Assembly (NCBI GenBank): GCA_900539665.1
Contig: UQCV01000003.1
Location: 1-64,000 of the forward strand
DNA from: an uncultured Succinivibrionaceae bacterium
GTDB lineage: Bacteria > Pseudomonadota > Gammaproteobacteria > Enterobacterales > Succinivibrionaceae
Length of the DNA stretch: 64,000 nucleotides
Direction of reading: 5' to 3'
Numbering within the stretch: position 1 is the first letter of the stretch; every line of letters begins with the position of its first letter. The position numbers were made by a program, and so were the translations under genes. The notes under the pieces are model-generated. The model had not been told where the DNA came from and made no database searches. It worked only from the letters and a program-made list of their open reading frames with translations. Positions 55,265 through 64,000 of this stretch are shown piece after piece.

Positions 55265-56137
55265 CTAGGCCTTCTTCTCGCGTTTTTTGGTTGCTAAGTA
55301 TAAGTGTTTAACGGTGACGCTTTTGCCCGCGGCTATAAAACGAGCAGCTAGTTCTTCAGCGATATATACGCTACGGTGTTGTCCCCCAGTGCAGCCGATA
55401 GCCACAGTGAGGTAGCTACGGTTATTGCGTTCTAGATATGGAAGCCAGTATGTGAGCATCGTGTCGATTTGCTGAATATATTGCTGCATTTCTGGGTAGT
55501 TGCGGAAAAAGGAAATAACTGGTTCATCAAGCCCAGTCAGAGATCTTAATTCCGGTACCCAATGTGGATTAGGGAGAAATCTAGCATCAAATACAAAGTC
55601 TGCGTCTTTGGCAATACCTCGTTTAAACCCAAATGATTCAAAAATGATATTTAAATTTTTTTCTTTGCGGCCAAGAACTAAGGTGTTAATTTGTTCTGAC
55701 AGATCATGAATACTGTCATTTGAAGTATCGATTCTAACGTCAGCTAAAGCGGCAATAGGATCTAAAATTTCATGTTCCTTTTTAATGCTTTCCGCTAAGG
55801 TCATATTTTGTTTCGCCAAAGGATGCAAGCGTCTTGTTTCTTCGTAACGTTTGATAAGCGTGCTGTCTTCGGCGTCTAAAAATAGGTTAATTACTTCGTT
55901 ATTAGGGTCTTTCTTAATAGAGCGAATATATGGAATTAGAGTGTCTGGGCTTTCGGGAAAGTTACGAATATCAATGCTAACAGCCAGTAACTTATGTCTT
56001 GAGCGGCTAAGATTGATTAGCTCAGGTAAAAAAGTGACAGGAAGGTTATCTACACAGTAGTAGCCTAAATCTTCAAGTACGCGTAGAGCGATAGTTTTGC
56101 CAGCGCCACTACGTCCGCTGACGATAAATAGCTTCAT
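55265..56137 (-). CDS. rapZ: RNase adapter protein RapZ
   Basis: In E. coli RapZ binds small RNAs GlmY/GlmZ and guides RNase E to control GlmS, the first amino-sugar step of the envelope. Walker A is GRSGAGKT near residue 8. The C-terminal domain has GFKRGIAKDADFVFDARFLPNP and AIGCTGGQHRSVYIAEELA. The ATG at 56137 gives 290 residues (284 in E. coli) and puts the P-loop in its normal place; an upstream start adds 20 non-conserved residues. Confidence 0.96.
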   Translation of the reverse strand: MKLFIVSGRSGAGKTIALRVLEDLGYYCVDNLPVTFLPELINLSRSRHKLLAVSIDIRNFPESPDTLIPYIRSIKKDPNNEVINLFLDAEDSTLIKRYEETRRLHPLAKQNMTLAESIKKEHEILDPIAALADVRIDTSNDSIHDLSEQINTLVLGRKEKNLNIIFESFGFKRGIAKDADFVFDARFLPNPHWVPELRSLTGLDEPVISFFRNYPEMQQYIQQIDTMLTYWLPYLERNNRSYLTVAIGCTGGQHRSVYIAEELAARFIAAGKSVTVKHLYLATKKREKKA

Positions 56138-56289
56138 TCTAGGTTCCGTTTTTCGCAAATGTTGAATTACAAAAGCACCTAGCCCTTCATGGGGCATACT
56201 TCACGGGTGTTTTTGCCTTGATAGTGATAAAAGTACTAACGTACCTAATAAGCTGTATTGTAACGGAAAACTAATAATGTGGCGTTACT

Positions 56290-56808
56290 TTATGCGTTGT
56301 CGGCATTTTCGTCAGTGGATTTATCGTGTTCTGCGGTTGTTTCATCGTTGGCACAAAAAGCGATCACGGCATTATATACTTGGGTTTGAATGTCTTTAAC
56401 TGATCTAATGAGACGACAATTGGTGCTATCGGCAAGGGTGGTACAGATTTTTTGGATTTGGGCTTCACCTGCGGTGGCAGTGTCTTTATGCAAAAATAAC
56501 GCTAAAAAACAATCTGCATAGGTGTTGTCTAAATAGCTATAGTGCACAGGATGGGTGAGGATTACAAAAACCGCGGTTTCTGGATATTGGTCTTCAATGA
56601 GAGCATGAGGCAAAGCAAAGCCATTAGCGACAAAGGTGGATCCAAGTTCTTCACGGGAATTAAGGCGTTTTAAAAGAAGATTTTCAGGGAGGCCAATAAT
56701 ATTAGCTGCTTGATTGGCAATAATCTCAAGCAGTCGTTTTTTACTAAAACAAAGGACAGGGCTTAAAACACTGTCCTTTGAGAGAATTTTACTTATCTGT
56801 AAAACCAT
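56290..56808 (-). CDS. ptsN: Nitrogen-related PTS EIIA protein PtsN
   Basis: The last phosphoacceptor of the PTS-Ntr chain; it regulates potassium transport and amino-sugar and nitrogen signalling. The phosphorylated His is in GFALPHALI. LTHPVHYSY and CFLALFLHKDTA follow in the normal order. Length 172 compares with 163. It lies between hpf (41 bases) and rapZ as in E. coli; the partner NPr (npr) is not found after rapZ. trkA and trkH, possible targets, are also in this window. Confidence 0.92.
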   Translation of the reverse strand: MVLQISKILSKDSVLSPVLCFSKKRLLEIIANQAANIIGLPENLLLKRLNSREELGSTFVANGFALPHALIEDQYPETAVFVILTHPVHYSYLDNTYADCFLALFLHKDTATAGEAQIQKICTTLADSTNCRLIRSVKDIQTQVYNAVIAFCANDETTAEHDKSTDENADNA

Positions 56809-56848
56809 ATGATACTAGAATACTCTAGAATGAGACAGACCTAATTAA

Positions 56849-57133
56849 TTACTTGGTCATCTTTTCCTTGTGTTTTACGAGCTGGCGTTCGAGCTTGTCT
56901 ACGAGAACATCGATGGCAGCATAGATGGTTTCGCCAACAGCGTCAGCATAAAGTTCGTCACCCTTAACAGAGATCTTAGCTTCAGCTTTCTTATCAAGGT
57001 TTTCCACAGCTAAAATAACGCTTACATTCTTGATGTAATCTTCAAGACGCTTTAAGTGGTCCATCTTTTCAGTAACGTAATTGCGCATTGAGTCGCTGAC
57101 GTCCAAGTGACGACCGGTAATAGTAATCTGCAT
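56849..57133 (-). CDS. hpf: Ribosome hibernation promoting factor (short form)
   Basis: Binds the 30S decoding region and promotes 100S dimers in stationary phase. The 94-residue length marks the short form (95 in E. coli). Family signatures: QITITGRHLDVSDSMRNYV and YAAIDVLVDKLERQL with KHKEK at the end. The ATG at 57133 is chosen over an upstream GTG because GAGGAG is seven bases before it. It is between rpoN and ptsN. Confidence 0.95.
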   Translation of the reverse strand: MQITITGRHLDVSDSMRNYVTEKMDHLKRLEDYIKNVSVILAVENLDKKAEAKISVKGDELYADAVGETIYAAIDVLVDKLERQLVKHKEKMTK

Positions 57134-57472
57134 AAGCACTCTCCTCTTTTAAATGAGTATATATCGATGAGTAATCGTGATTACTTCAAGCCCGTTATAC
57201 TAAGGACATGGTTTAATATCATTACGACATGGTTTAATATCATTACATAATCAACCAGAAACCTTTGTACAACCAAAATCTTTCATGAATTCATTCTAAA
57301 ATTGTTATGTAGTAAATTCCAGCTAGAAATAAGCGAAAAGTGATTAATTACTGACTTTTGGTCGAAATTGTGCAAAATATAGCCAAATCGGCTTAAAAAA
57401 ATGTAGATTGGGTCAAATTTTGCCGGAGGACTTTTCTTCGCTCCGGCTTAAGAAAGGAAGTTTTGAGCGATT
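57134..57472. other. Gap between rpoN and hpf
   Basis: 339 bases without a gene. A perfect tandem 21-bp repeat (57205-57246) is the only feature. The gap is longer than in E. coli, so hpf may have its own promoter. Confidence 0.6.
57205..57246. repeat. Perfect 21-bp tandem duplication upstream of hpf
   Basis: GACATGGTTTAATATCATTAC occurs twice in immediate succession (57205-57225 and 57226-57246) with no differences. The distance to the hpf ATG is about 70-115 bases, consistent with a promoter or operator duplication. Confidence 0.95.
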
Positions 57473-59101
57473 TTATGAAATGCTCTTACGTTGACTAGAT
57501 GATGGGATATTGAGGGATTCGCGGTATTTAGCGACGGTGCGACGAGCAACCATAATGCCTTTCGCTTTAAGCATATCGGCTAATTGATTGTCGCTTAGTG
57601 GTTTGGTTGGATCTTCATCTTTAATTAGGTCTTTGATAAGAGATCTAATAGCGGTAGATGAGAATTCGCCCCCATTATCGGTGTTTACATGGCTAGAGAA
57701 GAAGTACTTAAGTTCAAATGTTCCTCTTGGAGTATGCATGTATTTTTCGGTAGTGACACGTGAAACGGTAGATTCATGCATCGACACAGCTGTTGCGACA
57801 TCGTTGAGCACCAATGGTTTCATTGCTTGTTCACCCTTTTCAAAGAAATCACTTTGCTGTTCGATAATGCAATTAGCAACTTTTAAGAGAGTTTCGTTAC
57901 GCTTATTTAGGCTTTGGATAAACCAATTAGCTTCTTGCATGTGTGATTTAATATATTGGGTGTCTTGTGGGTTAGTTGCTGATTGACACAGTGAACTATA
58001 AGTCTCGTTGATTTTAAGCTTAGGTACCGCTGCTGGGTTTAATTCGGCAACCCAAACCCCATTGCGCTTAACCACGGTAATATCTGGAATGATAAATTCA
58101 TTTTTATCGGTGATAATTGAGTTACCAGGGCGAGGCTCTAAACTTGTAATCACGGCAAATGCTTTTTTGAGCTCAGGTTCTTTGATGCCTAATAGCTTTT
58201 GTAATTTGCGGTAGTCACGGGTTCCTAAAAGATCAATATGGTCTTCGATGATCTGTTTGGCTAATTGATTAGTTTTATCAGTCAGGTCGAATTGGTTGAT
58301 TTGGATAAGCAAGCATTCTTTGATGGAACGAGCGGCCACCCCTACAGGGTCAAAATGCTGCACCAGCTTAAGTACTACTTCGATCTCATCCATTTCGGCA
58401 TCTGGATATTCGAGTGTAACAGCTTGGAGTAAGCCCTCGTTCGTTTCTTGAAGGTAACCAGATTCATCGATGGCATCGATAATTACTTCGGCAATGTAAC
58501 GATCGCGAGCTGTAAATGGAGAAACATTTAACTGCCATAAAAGATGTTCTTTAAGATCGTAGACAGTTTCCCCTTGGTACATTTCTCCTTCGCCATCAAA
58601 GCTACTTCTTGAAGCAGATTGTCCAGCAGAAAAGTTATCATTCCAAGTGTTGTCTTCAGCCGATGAAGTTGAGGCGTTAGTTGCGGAGCTATCGAAATCG
58701 GTACCATCACCAGAGTCACGGCTTTCAGCCATGGAGCCGGCCAAACCATAATCTTGTGGCATTGGCATGTCATTAGTTTCAGCGGTTGAAGCAGTGGCAG
58801 TAAGTGGAGTGGCAAATTGAGCATCGTCTGATGAAACGGTGCAATCGTTGTTGAACGGATTGAAGTCATCATCGGCTACTTGGCCCATGGTGGCGCGTTC
58901 TTCCATGGCATCTAAGGACTCAACGTGAGAATCTGACCCATTTTCATCAACTTCAAGTAAAGGATTTTTATCTAAGTTTTCTTGAATTTCAGCCTGCAAT
59001 TCTGTGGTTGAAAGTTGCAAGAGTCGAATTGCCTGCTGAAGTTGAGGGGTCATGGCGAGCGTTTGGACCGCCGCGGTTCTTAAATTAAGTCCTGTTTTCA
59101 T
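57473..59101 (-). CDS. rpoN: RNA polymerase sigma-54 factor RpoN
   Basis: Recognises -24/-12 promoters such as the one before glnA here. Region I (MKTGLNLRTAAVQTLAMTPQ on, Gln/Leu-rich) binds activators. An acidic Ser/Asp/Asn-rich region II (about residues 51-178) is much longer than usual. The core-binding part, the HTH (NDVATAVSMHESTVSRVT) and the RpoN box ARRTVAKYRE near the end follow. The start at 59101 gives 542 residues (477 in E. coli); an upstream ATG would add 13 non-conserved residues. Confidence 0.97.
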   Translation of the reverse strand: MKTGLNLRTAAVQTLAMTPQLQQAIRLLQLSTTELQAEIQENLDKNPLLEVDENGSDSHVESLDAMEERATMGQVADDDFNPFNNDCTVSSDDAQFATPLTATASTAETNDMPMPQDYGLAGSMAESRDSGDGTDFDSSATNASTSSAEDNTWNDNFSAGQSASRSSFDGEGEMYQGETVYDLKEHLLWQLNVSPFTARDRYIAEVIIDAIDESGYLQETNEGLLQAVTLEYPDAEMDEIEVVLKLVQHFDPVGVAARSIKECLLIQINQFDLTDKTNQLAKQIIEDHIDLLGTRDYRKLQKLLGIKEPELKKAFAVITSLEPRPGNSIITDKNEFIIPDITVVKRNGVWVAELNPAAVPKLKINETYSSLCQSATNPQDTQYIKSHMQEANWFIQSLNKRNETLLKVANCIIEQQSDFFEKGEQAMKPLVLNDVATAVSMHESTVSRVTTEKYMHTPRGTFELKYFFSSHVNTDNGGEFSSTAIRSLIKDLIKDEDPTKPLSDNQLADMLKAKGIMVARRTVAKYRESLNIPSSSQRKSIS

Positions 59102-59172
59102 AAAAATGCCGTTATTATTTCTCTGCCTAAGATGTGGCATATGCCGATACGAATTGTTCTACATTTGTTCGA

Positions 59173-59901
59173 TTATATAACGAAGTTTTCGCCTAAATAC
59201 ACCTTTCGTACCGTTTCATTTTGCAAAATTGTATCAGGGGCCCCATATGCAATCATATTGCCTTGGTTTACGATGTAGGCGCGTTGACAGACATCAAGAG
59301 TTTCTCGGACGTTATGGTCGGTGATGAGAACGCCGATGCCTCGATGGCTAAGCTGTTTAATAATTCCTTTAATTTCACCTACTGAAATTGGGTCAACCCC
59401 AGCAAATGGTTCATCTAAGAGAATGAATTGAGGATCGTTAGCTAAAGCGCGAGCTATTTCCACACGTCTACGTTCACCGCCAGAGAGACTCATCCCCGTG
59501 TTATTAGCAATATGCTCAATTCTAAATTCTTGCAGTAAGCTATGCATTTTATCTATACGATCTTGGCGAGATTTAATTTTATAGTTTAGTTCTAAAGCTC
59601 CATATAAATTCTCTTTGACGGAGAGCTTGCGCCAAATACTAGCTTCTTGAGGAAGATAACCAAGTCCTGCCATAGCGCGTTTATCCATAGGCTTATGGGT
59701 AATTTCATTATCGTCGATAAAGACTTTACCACCATCAACTTTAACGATGCCCACGATCATGTAGAACGATGTTGTTTTTCCGGCGCCATTTGGTCCTAAA
59801 AGACCAACAATTTCGCCACTATTTACTTCCATGCTAACGTCATTGACAACGACACGGGATTTATATTGTTTAAAAAGATGCTCTGCTCGTAATTGAACCA
59901 T
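59173..59901 (-). CDS. lptB: LPS export ATP-binding protein LptB
   Basis: The ATPase of the LptB2FG machine that extracts LPS from the inner membrane. Motifs: [28 protein letters not shown], signature [30 protein letters not shown], and [11 protein letters not shown], all typical of LptB. The ATG at 59901 gives 242 residues (241 in E. coli) with GGAG upstream; one at 59919 would add six. It is between lptA and rpoN. Confidence 0.97.
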   Translation of the reverse strand: MVQLRAEHLFKQYKSRVVVNDVSMEVNSGEIVGLLGPNGAGKTTSFYMIVGIVKVDGGKVFIDDNEITHKPMDKRAMAGLGYLPQEASIWRKLSVKENLYGALELNYKIKSRQDRIDKMHSLLQEFRIEHIANNTGMSLSGGERRRVEIARALANDPQFILLDEPFAGVDPISVGEIKGIIKQLSHRGIGVLITDHNVRETLDVCQRAYIVNQGNMIAYGAPDTILQNETVRKVYLGENFVI

Positions 59902-59961
59902 TTGGCTAAAGCTCTCCATGTGGTATGTAAAGGATCTTCCCTTAGGCCACGAAGTGTGAAT

Positions 59962-60531
59962 TTACTTCTGAGGCTGTTTTTTATTATTCGGCTTAGAATC
60001 GTTAATTTGGGTCTTTAACTGTTCAGGAATAAATACAGTAGTTACACGATTTTGCGCATTTTGGCTAGTGCTCTTAGCTTCCATGCGTTCCTTTTGAATA
60101 TTATAGGTGATGCTGTCCCCTGATAATCTAGAGTCCTCTTGTTGAATGACGGCATTCTTTTCAATCGTGATGGTTTGTTGAAGCGGATAGTATGATAACT
60201 CCTCGCCTTTAGCGTGAATCATGCGCCCATTTTCCATTTTTTGTTGGAAAGTTGCAGGATGGCCGGTCGCTAAAATTTGTTTAAGTTGCCCATCAGGCTG
60301 TTGCTTGATAAACACTTTATCTGCGTTGATGAGAATAGTGCCTTGGGTGATTACCACTTTTTCTAGAAAAGTAATTTCATTTTTGGCAATTTCGGCAATT
60401 TGCTTGTTGGAAGTTACGGAAATCTGTTCCTCAAAGTCACTTTGTAAGGCATGGGCTGGTAAAGCAAACCAGCCCATGGTGGCACACATTAGGCTACATG
60501 CTAGATTTCTTAGGCACATCATAGGTTGCAT
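59962..60531 (-). CDS. lptA: LPS transport periplasmic protein LptA
   Basis: Forms the periplasmic bridge for LPS. The 189 residues begin with a signal peptide (cut probably after ALPAHA) and an OstA-like beta-jellyroll (Q-x-G-T-I-L-I-N-A-D-K-V; HAKGEELSYYP). It overlaps the end of lptC by 38 bases; GAGG lies nine bases before the ATG. The C-terminal tail is Lys/Asn/Gln-rich. Confidence 0.93.
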   Translation of the reverse strand: MQPMMCLRNLACSLMCATMGWFALPAHALQSDFEEQISVTSNKQIAEIAKNEITFLEKVVITQGTILINADKVFIKQQPDGQLKQILATGHPATFQQKMENGRMIHAKGEELSYYPLQQTITIEKNAVIQQEDSRLSGDSITYNIQKERMEAKSTSQNAQNRVTTVFIPEQLKTQINDSKPNNKKQPQK

Positions 60532-61111
60532 GACAGTTATCCTCTAATAAGTATTGTTGTGTTTCTAGATTACCAGTGACTTGGTTGCAAGTGTTGATTA
60601 ATTGCTGTCCAGATAAGGTAATCTGTTCATTTGTTCTGATGTCTTGGGTGTTTAGATCATACTCGAGATAGCGAGCCGAAATATCGGTAACGACAGCATC
60701 AAGTTTTGTCGTATGACCAACTACGTTACCTCTTAGGTTAAGGTTATCATTGACGTTGGCAATGCCATATTCAGAAGTTATGGTCCACTTTTCAAGACTA
60801 CCTTGATTAAGCTTAGTACCATCAATAGCAGCATTGGCTGTGCGTTTAGGGTCAAGTTCTGGAAAATAAGTCATATGGGGATTGACTAGATAACCTGTGG
60901 ATAAATAATCGTAGTATTGTATTTCTGTAGCTGCAAGCTCACGGTACGGTTGCCCGAAACGGTTATATGTGGTGGCTTTCATATTGGTGGCCACGTAAGT
61001 TGGCACAGATTCCATGTATTCATCAAGGGGCTCATCGTCGTTTATAGTAACCCAATGATAAAACATATAAGCACAAAGAATAATGGAGAGAGCAAATACG
61101 AAGCGTAACAT
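60494..61111 (-). CDS. lptC: LPS export membrane-anchored protein LptC
   Basis: A bitopic protein that hands LPS from LptB2FG to LptA. There is one N-terminal helix (FVFALSIILCAYMFYHWV), then a periplasmic LptC domain (TTYNRFGQPYRELAATEIQYY; DGTKLNQGSLEKW). I chose the ATG at 61111, which overlaps the kdsC stop by one base (TGATG) and has AGGGGG upstream. Length 205 compares with 191 in E. coli. Confidence 0.93.
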   Translation of the reverse strand: MLRFVFALSIILCAYMFYHWVTINDDEPLDEYMESVPTYVATNMKATTYNRFGQPYRELAATEIQYYDYLSTGYLVNPHMTYFPELDPKRTANAAIDGTKLNQGSLEKWTITSEYGIANVNDNLNLRGNVVGHTTKLDAVVTDISARYLEYDLNTQDIRTNEQITLSGQQLINTCNQVTGNLETQQYLLEDNCHATYDVPKKSSM

Positions 61112-61674
61112 CAAATTGAAGCCCCCTTTAAACTAAGTGCTTGGTGGACTGTTAATAATAGGTCGCAAACCTCTCTAACCGCACCTTCGCCACCTTTTTG
61201 GGTACAGATATAATCAGCGGTAGCTTTGACTGTAGGATGCGCATCGCTAGGAGCAAAACCTAAAGCTACTGCGTTCATAACCGGAATGTCGATTACGTCA
61301 TCACCAATATAAGCTGTTTCTGCAGCTGTAACTTTGGCTTTAGCCATAATTTGGTTTAAAACAGGGACTTTATCACCTGCCCCTTGAACAATAAACCTAG
61401 CTTTAAGGCTCTGCATTCTTGTTTCGACTATTTTTGATGAACGACCGGTAATAACCCCAAAGTCAATCCCAATGCGTGGCAAGGTTGCAATTCCAAAGCC
61501 GTCTTTAGCGTTAAAAGATTTAATTTCATCGCCTTGTTCAGTTAGATAAATTTTGCCGTCTGATAATACGCCATCGACATCGCTCAAAAGCAATTTAATA
61601 TTAGCAAGTTTTTGCGCTAGTTGCGCGGAAATAGGACCATATGGAGTCACAATAGGATCGTTCGAAAAAGCCAT
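61111..61674 (-). CDS. kdsC: Kdo-8-phosphate phosphatase KdsC
   Basis: Dephosphorylates Kdo-8-phosphate in LPS inner-core synthesis. It is a HAD phosphatase of the C0 type: LLSDVDGVLSDGKIYL (DxD), ITGRSSKIVETR, and AYIGDDVIDIPVM. Length 187 matches E. coli (188). It follows kdsD by one base and overlaps lptC by one base. Confidence 0.97.
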   Translation of the reverse strand: MAFSNDPIVTPYGPISAQLAQKLANIKLLLSDVDGVLSDGKIYLTEQGDEIKSFNAKDGFGIATLPRIGIDFGVITGRSSKIVETRMQSLKARFIVQGAGDKVPVLNQIMAKAKVTAAETAYIGDDVIDIPVMNAVALGFAPSDAHPTVKATADYICTQKGGEGAVREVCDLLLTVHQALSLKGASI

Positions 61675-61675
61675 T

Positions 61676-62644
61676 TTAAATAATACCCTTGTGCATCAAA
61701 TCGACGGTGTTGAACGCACCAATTAAATGGTTGTCATCATCAATGACTAAGAGGCCGTTAATTTTGCGATCTGACATGATCTTGACAGCTTCAGCAGCCA
61801 AAATATCAGCTTTAACGGTAATGCAATTAGGTTTAATAACATCCGTTATAGGTCGAGAAAGCCAACATTCTTGGACGTTATTGATTGCTCGGCGTAGGTC
61901 ACCATCGGTAAATACCCCGCGCAACTTTTGGTTGTCATCTGTAATGGCAACCATTCCAAGACCCTTGGAGTTCATTTCTAAGATAGCATCGCGTAGGAGA
62001 GCGGATTGATTAATGATAGGAAGCTCCGCACCTTTATGCATGATATCTTCAACTCTGGTTAAAAGTTTACGCCCAAGAGCGCCACCTGGGTGGCTCATAG
62101 CAAAATCTCTTTCGGTAAAACCACGAGCTTCAAGTAGAGTAACGGCTAAAGCATCGCCTAAAGCTAAGGTTGCAGTAGTGCTAGAGGTTGGCGCTAAATT
62201 CAAAGGACAAGCTTCACGTTCAACTCTAAATGTTAAATGTACATCTGAATATTTAGCTAAAGTACTGTGTTCATTACCACTCATGCCGATAATTTGAATT
62301 CCACGGCGTTTTATAATAGGGAGGATCGCGAGAATTTCAGCTGTTTCCCCAGAATTTGAGATGGCAATAATAAGGTCATTAGCGCTTATCATGCCAAGGT
62401 CCCCATGGCTTGCTTCGCCTGGGTGTAAGAAAAATGCGGGGGTACCGGTACTAGCCATGGTGGCTGCTATTTTGGAACCAATATGACCGGATTTACCCAT
62501 GCCAGTAACGACGATCTTACCAGTACATTTAAGAATGCGGTTTATCGCTTCTGTAAAGTCATCATTGATATATTTTTTTAGGCCCTGCAGAGCTTCAATT
62601 TCAGCGTCAATAACGCCAATGCCGGTTTTTTTATAGTCGATCAT
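61676..62644 (-). CDS. kdsD: D-arabinose 5-phosphate isomerase KdsD
   Basis: Converts ribulose-5-phosphate to arabinose-5-phosphate for Kdo. There is an N-terminal SIS domain (VTGMGKSGHIGSKIAATMAS; PGEASHGDLGMI; SNSGETAE) and two C-terminal CBS domains (about residues 205-322). Length 322 compares with 328. It is the first gene of the kdsD-to-rapZ run. In E. coli yrbG precedes it; here mlaF is directly divergent, so yrbG is missing from this site. Confidence 0.97.
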   Translation of the reverse strand: MIDYKKTGIGVIDAEIEALQGLKKYINDDFTEAINRILKCTGKIVVTGMGKSGHIGSKIAATMASTGTPAFFLHPGEASHGDLGMISANDLIIAISNSGETAEILAILPIIKRRGIQIIGMSGNEHSTLAKYSDVHLTFRVEREACPLNLAPTSSTTATLALGDALAVTLLEARGFTERDFAMSHPGGALGRKLLTRVEDIMHKGAELPIINQSALLRDAILEMNSKGLGMVAITDDNQKLRGVFTDGDLRRAINNVQECWLSRPITDVIKPNCITVKADILAAEAVKIMSDRKINGLLVIDDDNHLIGAFNTVDLMHKGII

Positions 62645-63219
62645 TTTTTTTACTCAAAAATAAAAAAATTAATACATGAACCTTTGTGTAGGTTGCGTGT
62701 GGTACTTGCTTGATTAGGCTAAGTTGCTTGGTAACTAACGGTCATGACTTGTGGTCGTAAAAGGATAGTTAGGAAACAGCCTTTAATGGCAATCAATTTT
62801 TAAACAAGTATTTCCATGGAGCAGGAGGTGTTTCTAATTTTACCAAAATATGGTGGTTAATATAATGTAATGTTTGCAGTAATGGGGTATTTAGGTAAAA
62901 TTTACGATACGGTAAAAACTAATTTTGCCTGATACTGTGTTAATATCTGTTTAAATTTGCGTTTAGTTAAACTGAACCATCCAAATTATTTTTGGTCTTT
63001 AAATATATCAGTATAACCAATTAAACAAACGTCGATGTCTTGAACCTATGCGTCATGATGTTGCGAAGTCTCTTTTGGTTGTATATTTGTGATTATTGTG
63101 ATTATCTAGAATTCTAGGTGTTAATTTAAATTTCAGCTAGATTCTGTAATCTTTGATTAAACGGTTAAGCTACAAGTCGATGAAAGATATTAGGTTAATC
63201 TTACTGTCCTGGGGGACAT
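62645..63219. other. 575-bp divergent region kdsD/mlaF
   Basis: AT-rich, with no gene or strong hairpin that I can support. It must hold promoters for the kdsD operon and mla operon. AGTATAAC near 63012 is -10-like but lacks a good -35. yrbG (a sodium/calcium exchanger gene) usually lies here in relatives and is absent. Confidence 0.6.
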
Positions 63220-64000
63220 ATGCCAAATTTGGTAGAAGTTAATAATGTTTCTTTTGCCTACAATGAAAGTCGCATTATTTATGACAATGTTAGCCTTAAG
63301 TTTCCACGTGGCAAGATTACTGCGATCTTAGGCCCAAGCGGTACTGGAAAGACCACCATGCTTAAAATTGTGGGTGGACAACTAAAACCAACTTCGGGAC
63401 ATGTTTTGTTTGATGGGGTCGATGTTCATGCGTTGAATCGTAGTGATCTCTACGATTTACGTAAAAGGATGAGTATGTTATTCCAAAGTGGAGCGCTTTT
63501 TACAGACATGAATGTCTTCGAAAATGTAGCTTTTCCGATTAGAGAACATACAAGATTGCCGGAAGAACTTGTTCGCACCATGGTGCTAATGAAATTAGAA
63601 GCAGTGGGACTTCGTGGGGCTGCTCAGTTAATGCCGCAGGAACTTTCTGGAGGGATGGCGCGTAGAGCCGCTTTAGCTAGATCAATAGCTCTTGAACCTG
63701 AACTCATCATGTATGACGAACCTTTTGTCGGTCAAGACCCTATTACAATGGCGGTTTTAGTGCGCTTAATAAAAACTTTAAATGACAATCTTGGTTTAAC
63801 GTCAGTTATTGTGACGCATGACGTCACAGAAGTTTTCCACATTGCAGATTATGCTTATATCTTAGCAGGTGGGCGCATAATTGGTGCGGGGACCCCTGAT
63901 GAGTTACGTACTTCAGTTGATCCGCGGATTAAACAGTTTATAAATGGTGAATTTGACGGCCCGGTTCCGTTTCACTATGCCTCGGAGGTGCCTTATATTC
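63220..64000 (+). CDS. mlaF: Phospholipid transport ATP-binding protein MlaF (truncated by window end)
   Basis: The ATPase of the MlaFEDB complex, which keeps outer-membrane lipid asymmetry. The first 260 residues are visible; there is no stop before the window edge. Motifs: GPSGTGKTTMLK (Walker A), RKRMSMLFQSGALFTDMNVF (Q-loop), ELSGGMARRAALARSIALEP (signature), MYDEPFVGQDPIT and VTHDV. It is about 75 percent identical by eye to E. coli MlaF in the core. GGGGG lies seven bases before the ATG. mlaE, D, C and B presumably follow. Confidence 0.97.
   Translation, partial: MPNLVEVNNVSFAYNESRIIYDNVSLKFPRGKITAILGPSGTGKTTMLKIVGGQLKPTSGHVLFDGVDVHALNRSDLYDLRKRMSMLFQSGALFTDMNVFENVAFPIREHTRLPEELVRTMVLMKLEAVGLRGAAQLMPQELSGGMARRAALARSIALEPELIMYDEPFVGQDPITMAVLVRLIKTLNDNLGLTSVIVTHDVTEVFHIADYAYILAGGRIIGAGTPDELRTSVDPRIKQFINGEFDGPVPFHYASEVPYI

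Noticed and set aside
57588..57986. 132-codon plus-strand frame inside rpoN
   Set aside because: Antisense shadow of RpoN coding sequence.
1..64000. CRISPR arrays, tRNA or rRNA genes, prophage, toxin-antitoxin pairs and defence islands
   Set aside because: No spaced direct repeats, cloverleaf-like segments, rRNA sequence, phage genes or matching small gene pairs were seen; nearly all DNA is explained by housekeeping genes.

Overview
This window reads as a chromosomal segment of an AT-rich gammaproteobacterium. The gene neighbourhoods are those of Enterobacterales, Vibrionales and Aeromonadales: glnA back to back with typA; def-fmt-rsmB-trkA; topA-type zinc finger, purE, tsaC, aroE; rsmD back to back with ftsY-ftsE-ftsX-rpoH; and kdsD-kdsC-lptC-lptA-lptB-rpoN-hpf-ptsN-rapZ back to back with mlaF. 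A complete classical menaquinone cluster and the loss of hemF, dprA and smg from their usual places suggest an anaerobic or fermentative host-associated lineage. Succinivibrionaceae is my best guess; that is inference, since there is no rRNA in the window.

Layout. 1-300: tail of a possible transposase and a shared terminator. 301-4246: glnA and typA, divergent, with a sigma-54 promoter and NtrC-like sites for glnA. 4249-13599: one long minus-strand run (membrane protein, Xaa-Pro aminopeptidase, pssA, recG, AsmA-like protein, YihY-like protein) with an envelope-lipid flavour. 13891-18170: oligopeptidase A and RNase II, convergent. 18316-26822: menF-D-H-B-C-E on the minus strand and menA divergent. 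26951-28793: a DUF406 protein and an MltF-like lytic transglycosylase. 29094-33306: potFGHI putrescine ABC transporter. 33431-40118: rluA, then def-fmt-rsmB-trkA-trkH on the other strand. 40921-45569: LysM protein, zinc-ribbon protein, purE, a fused tsaC-aroE gene and rsmJ. 45703-49929: a 1027-residue Sel1-repeat protein, a small membrane protein and rsmD. 50143-55139: ftsY, ftsE, ftsX, rpoH and a DUF554 protein. 55265-62644: the rapZ to kdsD operon (minus strand). 63220-64000: start of mlaF, cut by the window edge.

How the genes work together. Nitrogen control is represented by both ends of the circuit: rpoN (sigma-54) and a glnA promoter that fits sigma-54 and NtrC, plus the PTS-Ntr protein PtsN. 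Envelope building is dense: LPS transport (lptABC), Kdo synthesis (kdsC, kdsD), phospholipid synthesis and movement (pssA, AsmA-like, mlaF), murein turnover (MltF-like, LysM) and the FtsEX divisome switch. The men genes supply the quinone for anaerobic respiration.

Most of the window is ordinary housekeeping DNA. The strongest unusual observation is the in-frame fusion of tsaC and aroE, which keeps a good ribosome binding site and ATG exactly at the AroE boundary, so one gene may make two products. I found no CRISPR array, tRNA, rRNA, prophage, intact insertion sequence, or a gene set that looks like a new defence or biosynthetic system.
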